In this document: positions 39,667 through 48,848 of the stretch, piece by piece | Layout of the letters: the number at the start of each line of letters is the position of its first letter | Position numbering within the stretch: the stretch's first letter is position 1 | Assembly (NCBI GenBank): GCA_900546345.1 | Contig: URCI01000001.1 | Span: forward strand, 117,899-181,898 | Direction of reading: 5' to 3' | DNA length: 64,000 bases | Source: an uncultured Prevotella sp. | Lineage (GTDB): Bacteria; Bacteroidota; Bacteroidia; Bacteroidales; Bacteroidaceae | The notes under the pieces: model-generated | Databases searched by the model: none | What the model was told of the DNA's origin: nothing | What the model saw: the letters and a program-made list of their open reading frames with translations, nothing else | Made by a program: the position numbers and the translations under genes

Positions 39667-42621
39667 ATGAAGAAAGTATTACTACTCGCCCTTTTGCTGA
39701 CAATAGTGATAGCATCGGCGACAGCACAACAAAAAATTAGCGGCATGCTCATCGACCGTGACTCCAAGGAGCCTGTGCCGATGGTAACCATTCAATTGCT
39801 GAAGTCCGACTCAGCCTTTGTCTCAGGCACGGTAAGCAATGACAGTGGTAAGTTTGTCATCCAGGCACCAGCCCCCGGCAGATACCTGCTCAAGATCTCC
39901 AGTATTGGCTATGTCACGGCCATCAAACATCTGCAAATGGAGGCTGAGCACGACTTGGCCATGGGCAACATCGTCATCCACTCCGATGCCGTGATGCTCA
40001 AAGAGGCTCAGGTGACAGCACAGGCGTTGAAGGTGACGCTCAAGGAGGACACCTTTGTATACAACAGTGCCGCCTACCGTACTCCTGAGGGCTCCACCAT
40101 CGAGGAACTCGTCAAGCGATTGCCCGGCGCACAGGTCGACGACGACGGCAAGATCACCATCAATGGCAAAGAGGTGAAGAAGATCATGCTCGACGGTAAG
40201 GAGTTTATGACCGGCGACACCAAGACGGCCATGAAAAACATCCCGACAAGCATCATCGACAAGGTGAAAGCTTACGACCAGAAGAGTGACCTGGCACGGG
40301 TCACGGGTATCGACGATGGGGATGAGCAGACGGTGCTCGACTTCGGTACCAAGGCTGGCATGGGCAAGGGCACCATAGCCAACGTCGATCTCGGTGTAGG
40401 TACCAAAGAGCGGTATGCCGAGAGACTCTTCGGCGGATTGTTTAACAAGGAGGCACGTGTCTTCGTCATGGGCAACGCCAACAATGTCAACGACATGGGA
40501 TTTGGCGGACGTGGCGGCTTCGGCAGAAACCGCAATGGACTCAACGCCTCGAAGATGGGCGGAGCAAATGTCAACTATGAGAAGAAAAACGTCATCAAAG
40601 TCGACGGTAGCGTCAGATGGAACCATAGCGATGGCGACATCTTCTCGAAGAACTCCAGTGAGAACTTCGTCAGCAAGTCGGCGTCCTTCTCCAACAGCCT
40701 CAACCAAAGCTATTCCCGCTCCAACAGCTGGAACGGGCAGGCACGCATCGAGTGGACACCCGACACGATGACCAACATCTTGTTCCGGCCTACTGCCAGC
40801 TACTCCACCAGCGACGGACTGGGCAACAACAACTCGGCATCCTTCAACGACGATCCATATAAATATGTGGTGGATCCGCTCACTGAGGACGGTCTGAAGA
40901 CTCTCGACGAGAATGGACAGCTCGTCAACAGCCGGCGCAACACTTCCATGAGCTATTCACGCAACAAGAGCCTCGGCGCAGAACTGCAATACAACCGTCG
41001 TCTCAACAGCCGTGGGCGAAACATCACGCTGCGTGCCGACGCCAACTACTCCGACAACGATAGCAAGAACCTCTCCACCAGCAACGTGCATCTCTATCAG
41101 ATTCAAAACGCTCTGGGGCAGGACTCTACCTATCAGACCAACCGCTACAGCGTCACGCCGACAAAGAACTACGACTACACCTTGCAGGCTACCTACAGCG
41201 AACCACTGTGGCGCGGAGCATTCCTGCAACTGCGCTACCGCTTTAAATACAGCTACAGCAAGAGTGACCGCTCCACCTATGACTTCTCCAATCTCGGCGA
41301 AGACTTCTTCTCGGGCATCAATCCCGCCTACGGCTCATGGGACAACTATCTCGACCGTCTCGCCAACCCCTATACCGATTATCTCGACTCTAACCTGAGC
41401 CGCTACTCGGAATATAAAAACTACACGCATATCGTGGAGCTCATGCTGCGCATGATACGCACCAAATGGCAACTCAACGCCGGTGTGATGGCACAGCCAC
41501 AAAAGTCGCACTATATCCAGGACTACCAGGGCATCAGCGTCGACACCACACGCAATGTCTTCAACATCTCCCCGACCTTCGACTTCCGCTACCGCTTCAG
41601 CAAGGTCAGCAACCTGCGCATCAACTACCGCGCCAACACGTCGCAGCCCAGCATCTCGCAGTTGCTCGACATCACCGACGACTCTGACCCGCTCAACATT
41701 CAGAAGGGTAACCCGGGACTGAAACCGTCGTTCACTCAGAACTTCCGCTTCTTCTACAACAACTACTGGGAGAAGACACAACGCGCAATGATGGCACACC
41801 TGGGATTCTCCACGACAAACAACTCCATCAGCTCTAAGGTCACCTACGACGAGAAGACGGGTGGGCGGACCACACGGCCGGAGAACATCAACGGACAATG
41901 GAATATGAACGGTGCCTTTATGTTCAACACGCCGCTCGACTCAGCCGGCATCTGGAACATCAACACGTTCACCAACATGAGCTATGCCAACAACGTGGGG
42001 TATGTAACGCTCAACAGCACCTCCGACTCACAGAAGAGCACTACCAAGGACCTCAACATCTGGGAGCGCCTCTCGGGCAGCTACCGCAACAGTTGGCTGG
42101 AGGTGGAGCTCGACGGACAGCTCTCCTATCGCCACTCTCGCAATGACCTTCAGTCCACCGCCAACCTCGACACTTGGCAGTTTGCCTATGGTGCCAACAT
42201 CAACTTCTCTCTGCCCTGGGGCATGACACTCGCTACCGACCTGCACGAGAACAGCCGCCGGGGATACAGCGATCCCTCGCTCAACACCAACGAGCTGGTA
42301 TGGAACGCACAGCTCTCACAGAGCTTCCTGCGTGGCAAGCCTCTCACTGTGATGCTTCAGTTCTACGACATTCTCCACAATCAAAGCAACCTCTCACGCA
42401 CCCTCACGGCCATGCAGAGCAGCAACACGGAATACAACAGCATCAACAGCTATGTGATGCTCCACGTCAACTATCGTCTCAACCTCTTCGGCGGCAAAGG
42501 CATGGGTCCCGGCGACGGCCGTCGTGGTCCCGGCATGGGTCCCGGTCGTGGAGGACGTCCGCCAATGGGAGGCTTCGGTGGTGGCAGACCTCCACGTGGC
42601 GGTGGCTTCGGTGGATTCTAA
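39667..42621 (+). CDS. Outer-membrane beta-barrel protein with CarboxypepD-reg-like N-terminus
   Basis: 984 residues. Signal peptide (MKKVLLLALLLTIVIASATAQ), a carboxypeptidase-regulatory-like Ig domain (ISGMLIDRDSKEPVPMVTIQLLKSD...), a plug-like segment (TPEGSTIEELVKRLPGAQVDDDGKITINGKEVKKIMLDGKEF) and a long barrel rich in aromatic/charged strands. This is the TonB-receptor-like OMP type common in Bacteroidota; no SusD partner adjoins it. The last ~45 residues are an unusual Gly/Arg/Pro tail (GMGPGDGRRGPGMGPGRGG..). Cargo unknown. Confidence 0.88.
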   Translation: MKKVLLLALLLTIVIASATAQQKISGMLIDRDSKEPVPMVTIQLLKSDSAFVSGTVSNDSGKFVIQAPAPGRYLLKISSIGYVTAIKHLQMEAEHDLAMGNIVIHSDAVMLKEAQVTAQALKVTLKEDTFVYNSAAYRTPEGSTIEELVKRLPGAQVDDDGKITINGKEVKKIMLDGKEFMTGDTKTAMKNIPTSIIDKVKAYDQKSDLARVTGIDDGDEQTVLDFGTKAGMGKGTIANVDLGVGTKERYAERLFGGLFNKEARVFVMGNANNVNDMGFGGRGGFGRNRNGLNASKMGGANVNYEKKNVIKVDGSVRWNHSDGDIFSKNSSENFVSKSASFSNSLNQSYSRSNSWNGQARIEWTPDTMTNILFRPTASYSTSDGLGNNNSASFNDDPYKYVVDPLTEDGLKTLDENGQLVNSRRNTSMSYSRNKSLGAELQYNRRLNSRGRNITLRADANYSDNDSKNLSTSNVHLYQIQNALGQDSTYQTNRYSVTPTKNYDYTLQATYSEPLWRGAFLQLRYRFKYSYSKSDRSTYDFSNLGEDFFSGINPAYGSWDNYLDRLANPYTDYLDSNLSRYSEYKNYTHIVELMLRMIRTKWQLNAGVMAQPQKSHYIQDYQGISVDTTRNVFNISPTFDFRYRFSKVSNLRINYRANTSQPSISQLLDITDDSDPLNIQKGNPGLKPSFTQNFRFFYNNYWEKTQRAMMAHLGFSTTNNSISSKVTYDEKTGGRTTRPENINGQWNMNGAFMFNTPLDSAGIWNINTFTNMSYANNVGYVTLNSTSDSQKSTTKDLNIWERLSGSYRNSWLEVELDGQLSYRHSRNDLQSTANLDTWQFAYGANINFSLPWGMTLATDLHENSRRGYSDPSLNTNELVWNAQLSQSFLRGKPLTVMLQFYDILHNQSNLSRTLTAMQSSNTEYNSINSYVMLHVNYRLNLFGGKGMGPGDGRRGPGMGPGRGGRPPMGGFGGGRPPRGGGFGGF

Positions 42622-42702
42622 AACAGGATGTACTAAAGCATTAAGTCCTAAAATACTTGGGCTTTAGGCACTAAAGCCAAAAACACCAAACATTAAAGCA
42701 TT

Positions 42703-42737
42703 AAAAAAGGGAACTCTTGACAGAGTTCCCTTTTTTT
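42703..42737. terminator. Bidirectional terminator after the OMP gene
   Basis: GGGAACTCT (42709-42717), loop TGAC, AGAGTTCCC (42722-42730), flanked by A6 and T7. It is preceded by a smaller hairpin GGCTTTAG..CTAAAGCC near 42660. Confidence 0.88.
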
Positions 42738-42771
42738 GTTTTTATATGACTACGCGACTCTTGACAGCCGC

Positions 42772-42788
42772 CCTATATAATAAGGAGT
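42772..42788 (+). repeat. Copy of the dispersed AT-rich motif at the patB 3' end
   Basis: CCTATATAATAAGGAGT, three nt beyond the stop codon of the minus-strand aminotransferase gene. Confidence 0.5.
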
Positions 42789-42791
42789 ATC

Positions 42792-43976
42792 CTACAGAGC
42801 ATTCACCGCCTTGGCAAGTTTCTCCAAAGCCTGACGAATATATTCTCGCGGTGAGCCTACATTGAGTCGCATGAAGCCTTCCCCACCAGGGCCAAACATC
42901 TCGCCATCGTTGAGTGCCAAATGGGCTTTGTCTATAAAGAGATCGAGCAGCTGTTCATGACTGAGATGAAGGTCACGGCAGTCAAGCCATACCAAGAAGG
43001 AAGCCTGAGGACGCAGGGGACGGACACCCGGTATATGCTCCCGGCAATAGTCCTCCACAAAACGGATGTTATCCTCGACATAAGCCAGCATCTGCCGACG
43101 CCACTCCTCTCCCTTGCGGAAGGCGGCTATCGTGGCGATATGGGCAAAGATATGCGCCTCGTCCAGTTCGTTGGCCTTGAGCCAGCCATAGAAGCGGTCA
43201 CGCAATTCCTTGTTGGGCACTATGGCGTGGCTGGTGATGATGCCAGCGATATTAAAGGTCTTCGTAGGCGACTGGAACGTGATGCTGATGTTGGCGGCTT
43301 TCTCCGACACACTGGCAAAAGGAATATGGCGGTAGCCAAAGAGTGCCATGTCGCAATGGATCTCATCCGAGATGACCAAGAGATGATGGTCATAGCAGAA
43401 GTCAGCCAGTCGGCTGAGCGTCTCACGTGTCCAGCAGATGCCAGCAGGATTATGAGGATTGCAGAGGATCAGCAACCGGCACTTGTCGTCGCAGACACGT
43501 TCCAAGCCCTCAAAATCCATGTCGTAATAGCCATCCTCACGCCGTATGAGCGGATTCCACACCACTTCCCGATGATTGCCACGGGGCGTGAGGAAGAAAG
43601 GATGATAGACCGGCGGCATGACGATCACCTTCTCGTCGGGTTTCAGAAAGATGTTGCAGACCAGTCCTATGCCCTTGACGATGCCGGGAATAAATGACAG
43701 CCACTCCCGCTTGATGTCCCACTGATGATGGGAGAGTACCCAATCGTGAATAGCCGGGAAGTAATCCTCGGGCTCCACCGTGTAGCCCAAAATAGGATGA
43801 TCAAGCCGATGGCGCAAGGCATCAAGAATCGCCGGGCAGACGGCGAAGTCCATATCTGCCACCCACAGGGGTTGCAGGTCGTCGCGACCCCAGCGTGGTT
43901 TCAGCGCCTCGTGCATGAGATCACCCGAACCACGGCGCTCAATGATCGTATCGAAATCGTATTGCGTAACTCTCAT
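42792..43976 (-). CDS. MalY/PatB-type PLP aminotransferase / C-S lyase
   Basis: 394 residues, fold type I. The PLP lysine is in SPTKTFN, with NPHNPAG and SDEIHCDM as cofactor motifs; WVADMDFAVCP near the start is characteristic of PatB/MalY cystathionine beta-lyases. It should cleave cystathionine or cysteine S-conjugates to pyruvate, ammonia and a thiol. It follows the sulfhydrylase gene by 11 nt, so both act in sulfur amino-acid metabolism. Confidence 0.9.
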   Translation of the reverse strand: MRVTQYDFDTIIERRGSGDLMHEALKPRWGRDDLQPLWVADMDFAVCPAILDALRHRLDHPILGYTVEPEDYFPAIHDWVLSHHQWDIKREWLSFIPGIVKGIGLVCNIFLKPDEKVIVMPPVYHPFFLTPRGNHREVVWNPLIRREDGYYDMDFEGLERVCDDKCRLLILCNPHNPAGICWTRETLSRLADFCYDHHLLVISDEIHCDMALFGYRHIPFASVSEKAANISITFQSPTKTFNIAGIITSHAIVPNKELRDRFYGWLKANELDEAHIFAHIATIAAFRKGEEWRRQMLAYVEDNIRFVEDYCREHIPGVRPLRPQASFLVWLDCRDLHLSHEQLLDLFIDKAHLALNDGEMFGPGGEGFMRLNVGSPREYIRQALEKLAKAVNAL

Positions 43977-43987
43977 AATTCCTATGA

Positions 43988-45163
43988 TTATCCCTCCAAA
44001 GCCTGCTTGATGTCCTCAAAGAGGTCGTCGACATCCTCCAAGCCGATAGAAAGACGGATCGTCGTATCGTTGACATCCATCGCCTTTTTCATCTTATCGG
44101 GGAAGAGACCAAAGATCGTGCTGGCAGGATGGATGGCCAGCGTGCGGTTGTCGAAGAGATTGGTGGCACGGTGGATGAGCTTCAGATGATCAATCATACG
44201 GAAGCAAGCATCCTTCGACTCCAAGTCGATGCACACCATAGCTCCGGCTGTGGGGCCGAACTGCCGCTGTGCCAACTTGTGGAAAGGATTGTCCTCCAAG
44301 CCTACATAGTTGACACGCTTGATCTGAGGCAGAGTCTGAAGTTTGCGGGCTAAGACAAGCGCATTGGAGGACTGCACTCGATAGCGCGCGTCGAGTGTCT
44401 CCAGTCCCATCGTCTGCAGGAAAGCCACCTGCGGAGTCATGTAAGCGCCAAGATTAAAAAGCATCTCGTTTTTCATCACCTCACCAAAATGCGGTGTGGT
44501 GCCATAGTCGATGACCAGTCCGCCTAATGATGTAGCACCACCACTGACATACTTCGTGCTGGACACCACCTCGATGTCTACACCTAAATCATGAGACGAG
44601 AACATCGTGAAGGGTATGGTTGTCGTGTCAGCTACCAATGGGATGTGATGGGCATGGGCGATCTCTGCCAGCTTGCTCAAGTCAGCCACCTCCATCTGCG
44701 GGTTGGTAATGATCTCCAAAAAGATGCAGCATGTATTCTCGTTGATAACGCTCTCTACTGCTTCCGGATTGGTTAAGTCAGCAAGCTTACAGCCCACGCC
44801 GAATTTGCGAAGCGTGGACATGAGCAAGGAGAAAGTGTTGCCGAAGAGATGCTTCGACGTTACCACATTCTTACCCTGTGCTGTGAGCGCCATCATGGTG
44901 TTGCTGATGGCCGCCATACCACTGTTGAGCGCAATGACATTCTTTGCTCCTGTCAACGCTTTGACGCGCTCCTCAAAGTTGGAAACCGTAGGATTCTCAC
45001 AACGGGAATAGTCCGGTGCGTCGATGCGGTTGCAAAAGGCATCACTCATCGTCTGAGCATTGTCAAACTCATAGGCTACTGCATTGTACACCGGCATACT
45101 GAGTGCGTCGTAAGCGTCGCGCCGCTTATAGGGCACATGTATGGCTTGAGTCTGTTTTTTCAT
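43988..45163 (-). CDS. Cys/Met-metabolism PLP enzyme, homoserine sulfhydrylase / gamma-lyase type
   Basis: 391 residues. The PLP lysine is in SSTKYVSGG; ALNSGMAAISN and NPTVSNFEERVKALTGAKN are family blocks. The family covers O-acetylhomoserine sulfhydrylase, cystathionine gamma-synthase and methionine gamma-lyase; I cannot separate these from sequence. Co-transcribed with the PatB-type lyase downstream (11-nt gap), giving a sulfide/cysteine/methionine pair. Confidence 0.87.
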   Translation of the reverse strand: MKKQTQAIHVPYKRRDAYDALSMPVYNAVAYEFDNAQTMSDAFCNRIDAPDYSRCENPTVSNFEERVKALTGAKNVIALNSGMAAISNTMMALTAQGKNVVTSKHLFGNTFSLLMSTLRKFGVGCKLADLTNPEAVESVINENTCCIFLEIITNPQMEVADLSKLAEIAHAHHIPLVADTTTIPFTMFSSHDLGVDIEVVSSTKYVSGGATSLGGLVIDYGTTPHFGEVMKNEMLFNLGAYMTPQVAFLQTMGLETLDARYRVQSSNALVLARKLQTLPQIKRVNYVGLEDNPFHKLAQRQFGPTAGAMVCIDLESKDACFRMIDHLKLIHRATNLFDNRTLAIHPASTIFGLFPDKMKKAMDVNDTTIRLSIGLEDVDDLFEDIKQALEG

Positions 45164-45241
45164 AATCTCTTTATCAATAATAGTTCTTTACGAAAGTTTT
45201 GCTTTACGCCTCACGGCATACAGCACCCCTGTAGGGCTGGA

Positions 45242-48115
45242 TTAGTACCACTGCACGGCATTGCTGTATCCACTCCGCTTGTCATATTTCAGCGCATCGG
45301 TGAGCGTTGCGGCGTTACAGCGGAAGGTGAAGTTATAGCTCGTATAGGGAGCCAAGACAACCGAGCAACTCATATTGAAGCAGTGGAGGTCACGCTGCAA
45401 GGATGCTGTGGTCATGGACATCTTGTGGTTGTCGAAGTCATAACCACTGGAGAAACTGATGTTCCATCCGTCACTGATGCGCAGGTTACCACTCATATTG
45501 AGAGTCTGGGAGAAGCTGTAGGGATAGCGCATACTCTTATAGTTGAACTTCCCGGACGTGTTCTCCCGCATTGTGATACCGTAACCAAAGGTGATGGACC
45601 AAGGCATGGAGAACGTCATATAGCCGTCGGCATCAGTGCTGGCCTTACCGCCGCCACTCTTTTTCTTGGCTCCGTTCTGCGCCTTGATCATCTCATCATC
45701 GACATTGCTGTTGATGTCTGTGTCGATGCCTTCATCGTCATCGCTATTGTCTTTGTCTTTGTTTTTATCTTTGTCATCATCGCTGCCACCACCGAAGAAC
45801 TTTGCAATCTTCTCAGGCGTCAGCGTGTAGGAGATGTTTTGTGACATGCCCTGGAAACGGCCGAAGCGTCCGCGTCCCCACTCTGTGTGGTTACCGACAT
45901 AGGGTTTTCCATTCTCGTCGAGATCATAAGCATAGGTGGCAAAGACCGCATTCATGTTGAATGTGTAGTTCTTCCACCACTTCAGTCTCAGACGCATGCT
46001 CAGGTCACTCCACTTATGATACGATGCAGCCATGTTATAGGACATGCTGGCACCGATCTCATCGATCAGGCTGATCTTCTTATAGCCCGTAGAGTCCTCG
46101 TCGCTCTTGATCTTCATCTCAAGATTGTTGGCCAGATCCATCGAGATGCTTCCCGTCTTGCCCTTGCCCGGCACGGAATAGAGCTGATCGGAATAGGGCG
46201 AATACTCCACGAGCGACACGTTGCCGTCAGCATCTGTCTTTTGATAGGTCTGATAATAGCCGTAGCGCGAAGCACCGAAATCAGGCGCATAGCTGAAGGA
46301 GATCTGCGGCGTGATGACATCGCGGATGGCTTGAATCTTATCACCGAAGATCTTTCTGTTGGGGATGCCAAACAGATAGAGCTTGGTATTGGCCGAGAGA
46401 CTCAAGTTCCAGTTATAGACATTGTGGAATCCGTAAGTCGTGTCTCGCACCTCTTCCTGTCTTGCCTCGTCCCATGAGCGTGTGACCTTGCTCGAATACA
46501 TGCGGTCGGTGAAGTTGAACGAGGGCGAGATGTTGATATAGTTGAACAGGGTGAAGTTGCCACTGATAGGTATATTGTGCTGCATGCCGTTTTTCCAGTC
46601 CTTGATGAGATTGGAGTGCATGAGCTTGTCTTCCTTAGTGTTGATCGAGTTGCTGAGCTGTCCGGTATAGCTCATCGAGATCTTCTCATACCACTTCTCG
46701 TCGCCCACCTGATGCTTGCGGCGGAAGGGATAGAAGCGCGAAATGCTGATATTCAGGTCGGGCAGCGTCATGGCGATACTCGAGTCACGCATGTTCTGCG
46801 AGAGGTTGGCAGAGGAGCTCAACGACAGTCCAATGCTGGAGAAGGTAGTGCTCCAACTGACCGAAGAGGTACGTGTCGACTGAGTGAGCGACTGCGGATT
46901 GTACATACTCGTCAGGTTATTGCGCTCATATTTCGATGACGCGAAGTTGACGCTGGCCGAAAGGCTGTTGAAAGGATTTGCCTTAGAGTCCTGACGATGG
47001 CTCCATTGCAGTTTGAAACTCTTCTGCTCCGAGAAGTCCGGCATACCCTTGTCGCCGGTCTTGGTGTCCTGGTAGCTGAAGAGGAACGATCCACTGTACT
47101 TATATCGTTTCTTATAGTTGCTGGCTGCCGAGAAGCCCCATGAGCCTTTGGTATAAATCTCGCCCAAGAGTTTCAGGTCCCACTTGTCGCTCATGGCAAA
47201 ATAATAGCCACCGTCGCGCAGATAGAAGCCACGGCTGTTTTCGTCACCATACGTTGGCATGATGAAGCCACTGGAATAGCTCTTGGTGAAGGGGAAGAAG
47301 CCATAAGGAATGGCAAAGGGCAACGGCACATCGGCCACTACCAGATAAGCCGGACCAAAGACCACGTCTTTGCCAGGGCGTACCTTTGCACGCGACAAAG
47401 CAATATAGAAGTCGGGATGGGGAGCATCGCAGGTGGTGTAGCGTCCGTGAGCTAAATATATTTCGCCATTGTCGTTGCGTTTCGACTGCTCACTGGTCAG
47501 GAAGCCATCCTCCTGCTTGGTATATACGTGTTTGATGAAGCCTTTCTTGGTCTTGAAGTTAAACGACATCGTATCGGTATCGTAGGTGTCCTGCCCCATG
47601 ACAAAGACAGGCTTGCCCTTGATGCCGTCCTTTGCCGTGGTGTCTTTGGAACCGGTAGCATGCACAAGACTGCTGTCAAGACTCAGTTTGATCTTGTCAC
47701 TCTTCAAGTCCATATTCTCGTACTTCACCTCAGCCGAACCGTAGAGATGGGCCGTGTTGGTGGAGGCCATATAGACCAGCGAGTCATCGGCTTGATAATT
47801 GACGGGCGCGTCGATACCGTTTTTCTTCTTTCTGTTGATGGAGTCGAGGCGCAGCGAGTCGTCCACTGCCTTGTTGTGGTGATAGACAGCGAGCTGCAGC
47901 GAGTCCATGCCCGTGGTGTCGGTAGCGGCATCATCAGCCTGTAATCCTTTGACACGCGAGGAGTCCGTCTGCGTGGTATCAACCTTTTTGCCGGTAAGCC
48001 GCTTGTCGGGAGAAGGCATAGCTCCACTGGCCATGGCCACAGCCATGACACCCACTGCCGATAATATAATGAAAGGCTTACTTCTCAATGGATATTCTGA
48101 ATAATGTGAATACAA
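45242..48115 (-). CDS. lptD: LPS-assembly protein LptD (OstA-type)
   Basis: 957 residues from a TTG codon at 48115. A signal-like segment (KPFIILSAVGVMAVAMASG), an OstA beta-taco domain (YMASTNTAHLYGSAEVKYENMDLKSDKIKLSLDSSLVHATG) and a long C-terminal barrel identify the outer-membrane LPS translocon subunit, partner of LptE (33597-34142). A highly acidic loop (GGGSDDDKDKNKDKDNSD and on) lies near residue 800. Other starts are possible: TTG at 48088, which overlaps the stop of a 15-codon upstream ORF, gives a tidier signal peptide. Confidence 0.88.
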   Translation of the reverse strand: MYSHYSEYPLRSKPFIILSAVGVMAVAMASGAMPSPDKRLTGKKVDTTQTDSSRVKGLQADDAATDTTGMDSLQLAVYHHNKAVDDSLRLDSINRKKKNGIDAPVNYQADDSLVYMASTNTAHLYGSAEVKYENMDLKSDKIKLSLDSSLVHATGSKDTTAKDGIKGKPVFVMGQDTYDTDTMSFNFKTKKGFIKHVYTKQEDGFLTSEQSKRNDNGEIYLAHGRYTTCDAPHPDFYIALSRAKVRPGKDVVFGPAYLVVADVPLPFAIPYGFFPFTKSYSSGFIMPTYGDENSRGFYLRDGGYYFAMSDKWDLKLLGEIYTKGSWGFSAASNYKKRYKYSGSFLFSYQDTKTGDKGMPDFSEQKSFKLQWSHRQDSKANPFNSLSASVNFASSKYERNNLTSMYNPQSLTQSTRTSSVSWSTTFSSIGLSLSSSANLSQNMRDSSIAMTLPDLNISISRFYPFRRKHQVGDEKWYEKISMSYTGQLSNSINTKEDKLMHSNLIKDWKNGMQHNIPISGNFTLFNYINISPSFNFTDRMYSSKVTRSWDEARQEEVRDTTYGFHNVYNWNLSLSANTKLYLFGIPNRKIFGDKIQAIRDVITPQISFSYAPDFGASRYGYYQTYQKTDADGNVSLVEYSPYSDQLYSVPGKGKTGSISMDLANNLEMKIKSDEDSTGYKKISLIDEIGASMSYNMAASYHKWSDLSMRLRLKWWKNYTFNMNAVFATYAYDLDENGKPYVGNHTEWGRGRFGRFQGMSQNISYTLTPEKIAKFFGGGSDDDKDKNKDKDNSDDDEGIDTDINSNVDDEMIKAQNGAKKKSGGGKASTDADGYMTFSMPWSITFGYGITMRENTSGKFNYKSMRYPYSFSQTLNMSGNLRISDGWNISFSSGYDFDNHKMSMTTASLQRDLHCFNMSCSVVLAPYTSYNFTFRCNAATLTDALKYDKRSGYSNAVQWY

Positions 48116-48132
48116 TAAATAGCGCTCATCAT
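48085..48132 (-). other. Possible 15-codon upstream ORF before lptD
   Basis: ATG at 48132 opens MMSAIYCIHIIQNIH and stops with TGA (48087-48085), overlapping by two bases a TTG at 48088 that could start lptD. The ATG is within about 6 nt of the expected transcript start. Translation of it is unproven. Confidence 0.3.
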
Positions 48133-48140
48133 GAGCTATG

Positions 48141-48148
48141 CAAAATTA
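48141..48148 (-). promoter_or_regulatory. -7 box of lptD
   Basis: TAATTTTG on the minus strand, with TTG 19 nt upstream as a -33 element. The GCTCAT/ATGAGC hairpin (48124-48136) would lie at the 5' end of the mRNA. Confidence 0.6.
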
Positions 48149-48185
48149 CGCAATATCTGTTGAACAACCGAGGGTTTACGCATTT

Positions 48186-48749
48186 TTAACGTTCAGGTTC
48201 AAACAGTGTTTTCCATTGCAGGAAACGCAGGAGACCGTCCTCTCCAAACTTGGCAAGGCTCTTTGCGGCCTGCTCTGGCGTCTTGACTTTCTTGAGATTG
48301 GACTTGCTGTAGAACTTATCAGCATAGCAAATCAGCTTCTCTTCCAGTGTCTCTGGCAGGAAATCCTCATGCGGCAATGGCAGGTTCTGCCTTATGATCT
48401 CCTCTTTGGACAGTCCCGCGCCGGTATGCCGCTCGCACACGCGGGCATGCTTGGGATAGCCTTCCTCGCGCATCAGCTCTGCGCCCAAACGCCCGTGACA
48501 GATATAAGGCTCTGTACCATGGCAGGCTATGCCGGGCGCGTCACAGCGAAAGATGCCGATGTCGTGAAGCATAGCTGCCTCCTCGACAAACTGCCGGTCG
48601 AGATTCAACTCGGGATGACGGTCGCAAATCTCCAATGCCCGCGCTGTCACAGCACGACTGTGAACGAGCAGGATATGGCGCAACTCATCGTCGGCCGGGT
48701 AGTATTTGTCAATGATCTTCTGATAATCCATATAAAACGAATTCATCAT
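48186..48749 (-). CDS. HD-domain phosphohydrolase
   Basis: 187 residues. HD motif: VHSRAVTARALEI (His), then EEAAMLHDIGIF (His-Asp) and later ICHGRLGAELMREEG and ERHTGAG, giving the metal-binding set. Such single-HD proteins hydrolyse nucleotides or nucleotide second messengers; the substrate is unknown. Start at ATG 48749 is supported by AAGGAG 8 nt upstream, rare in this window; 48731 is an alternative. Separate from lptD, whose promoter lies just beyond its 3' end. Confidence 0.82.
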   Translation of the reverse strand: MMNSFYMDYQKIIDKYYPADDELRHILLVHSRAVTARALEICDRHPELNLDRQFVEEAAMLHDIGIFRCDAPGIACHGTEPYICHGRLGAELMREEGYPKHARVCERHTGAGLSKEEIIRQNLPLPHEDFLPETLEEKLICYADKFYSKSNLKKVKTPEQAAKSLAKFGEDGLLRFLQWKTLFEPER

Positions 48750-48848
48750 CCACCCTTCTCCTTGCTTCCTTGCAGGCACTGTCACACACAGCGACAGCAG
48801 ACGGCTCTCATAGAAAGCAATGAGAAGAATAGATGATGAAATGTGATA

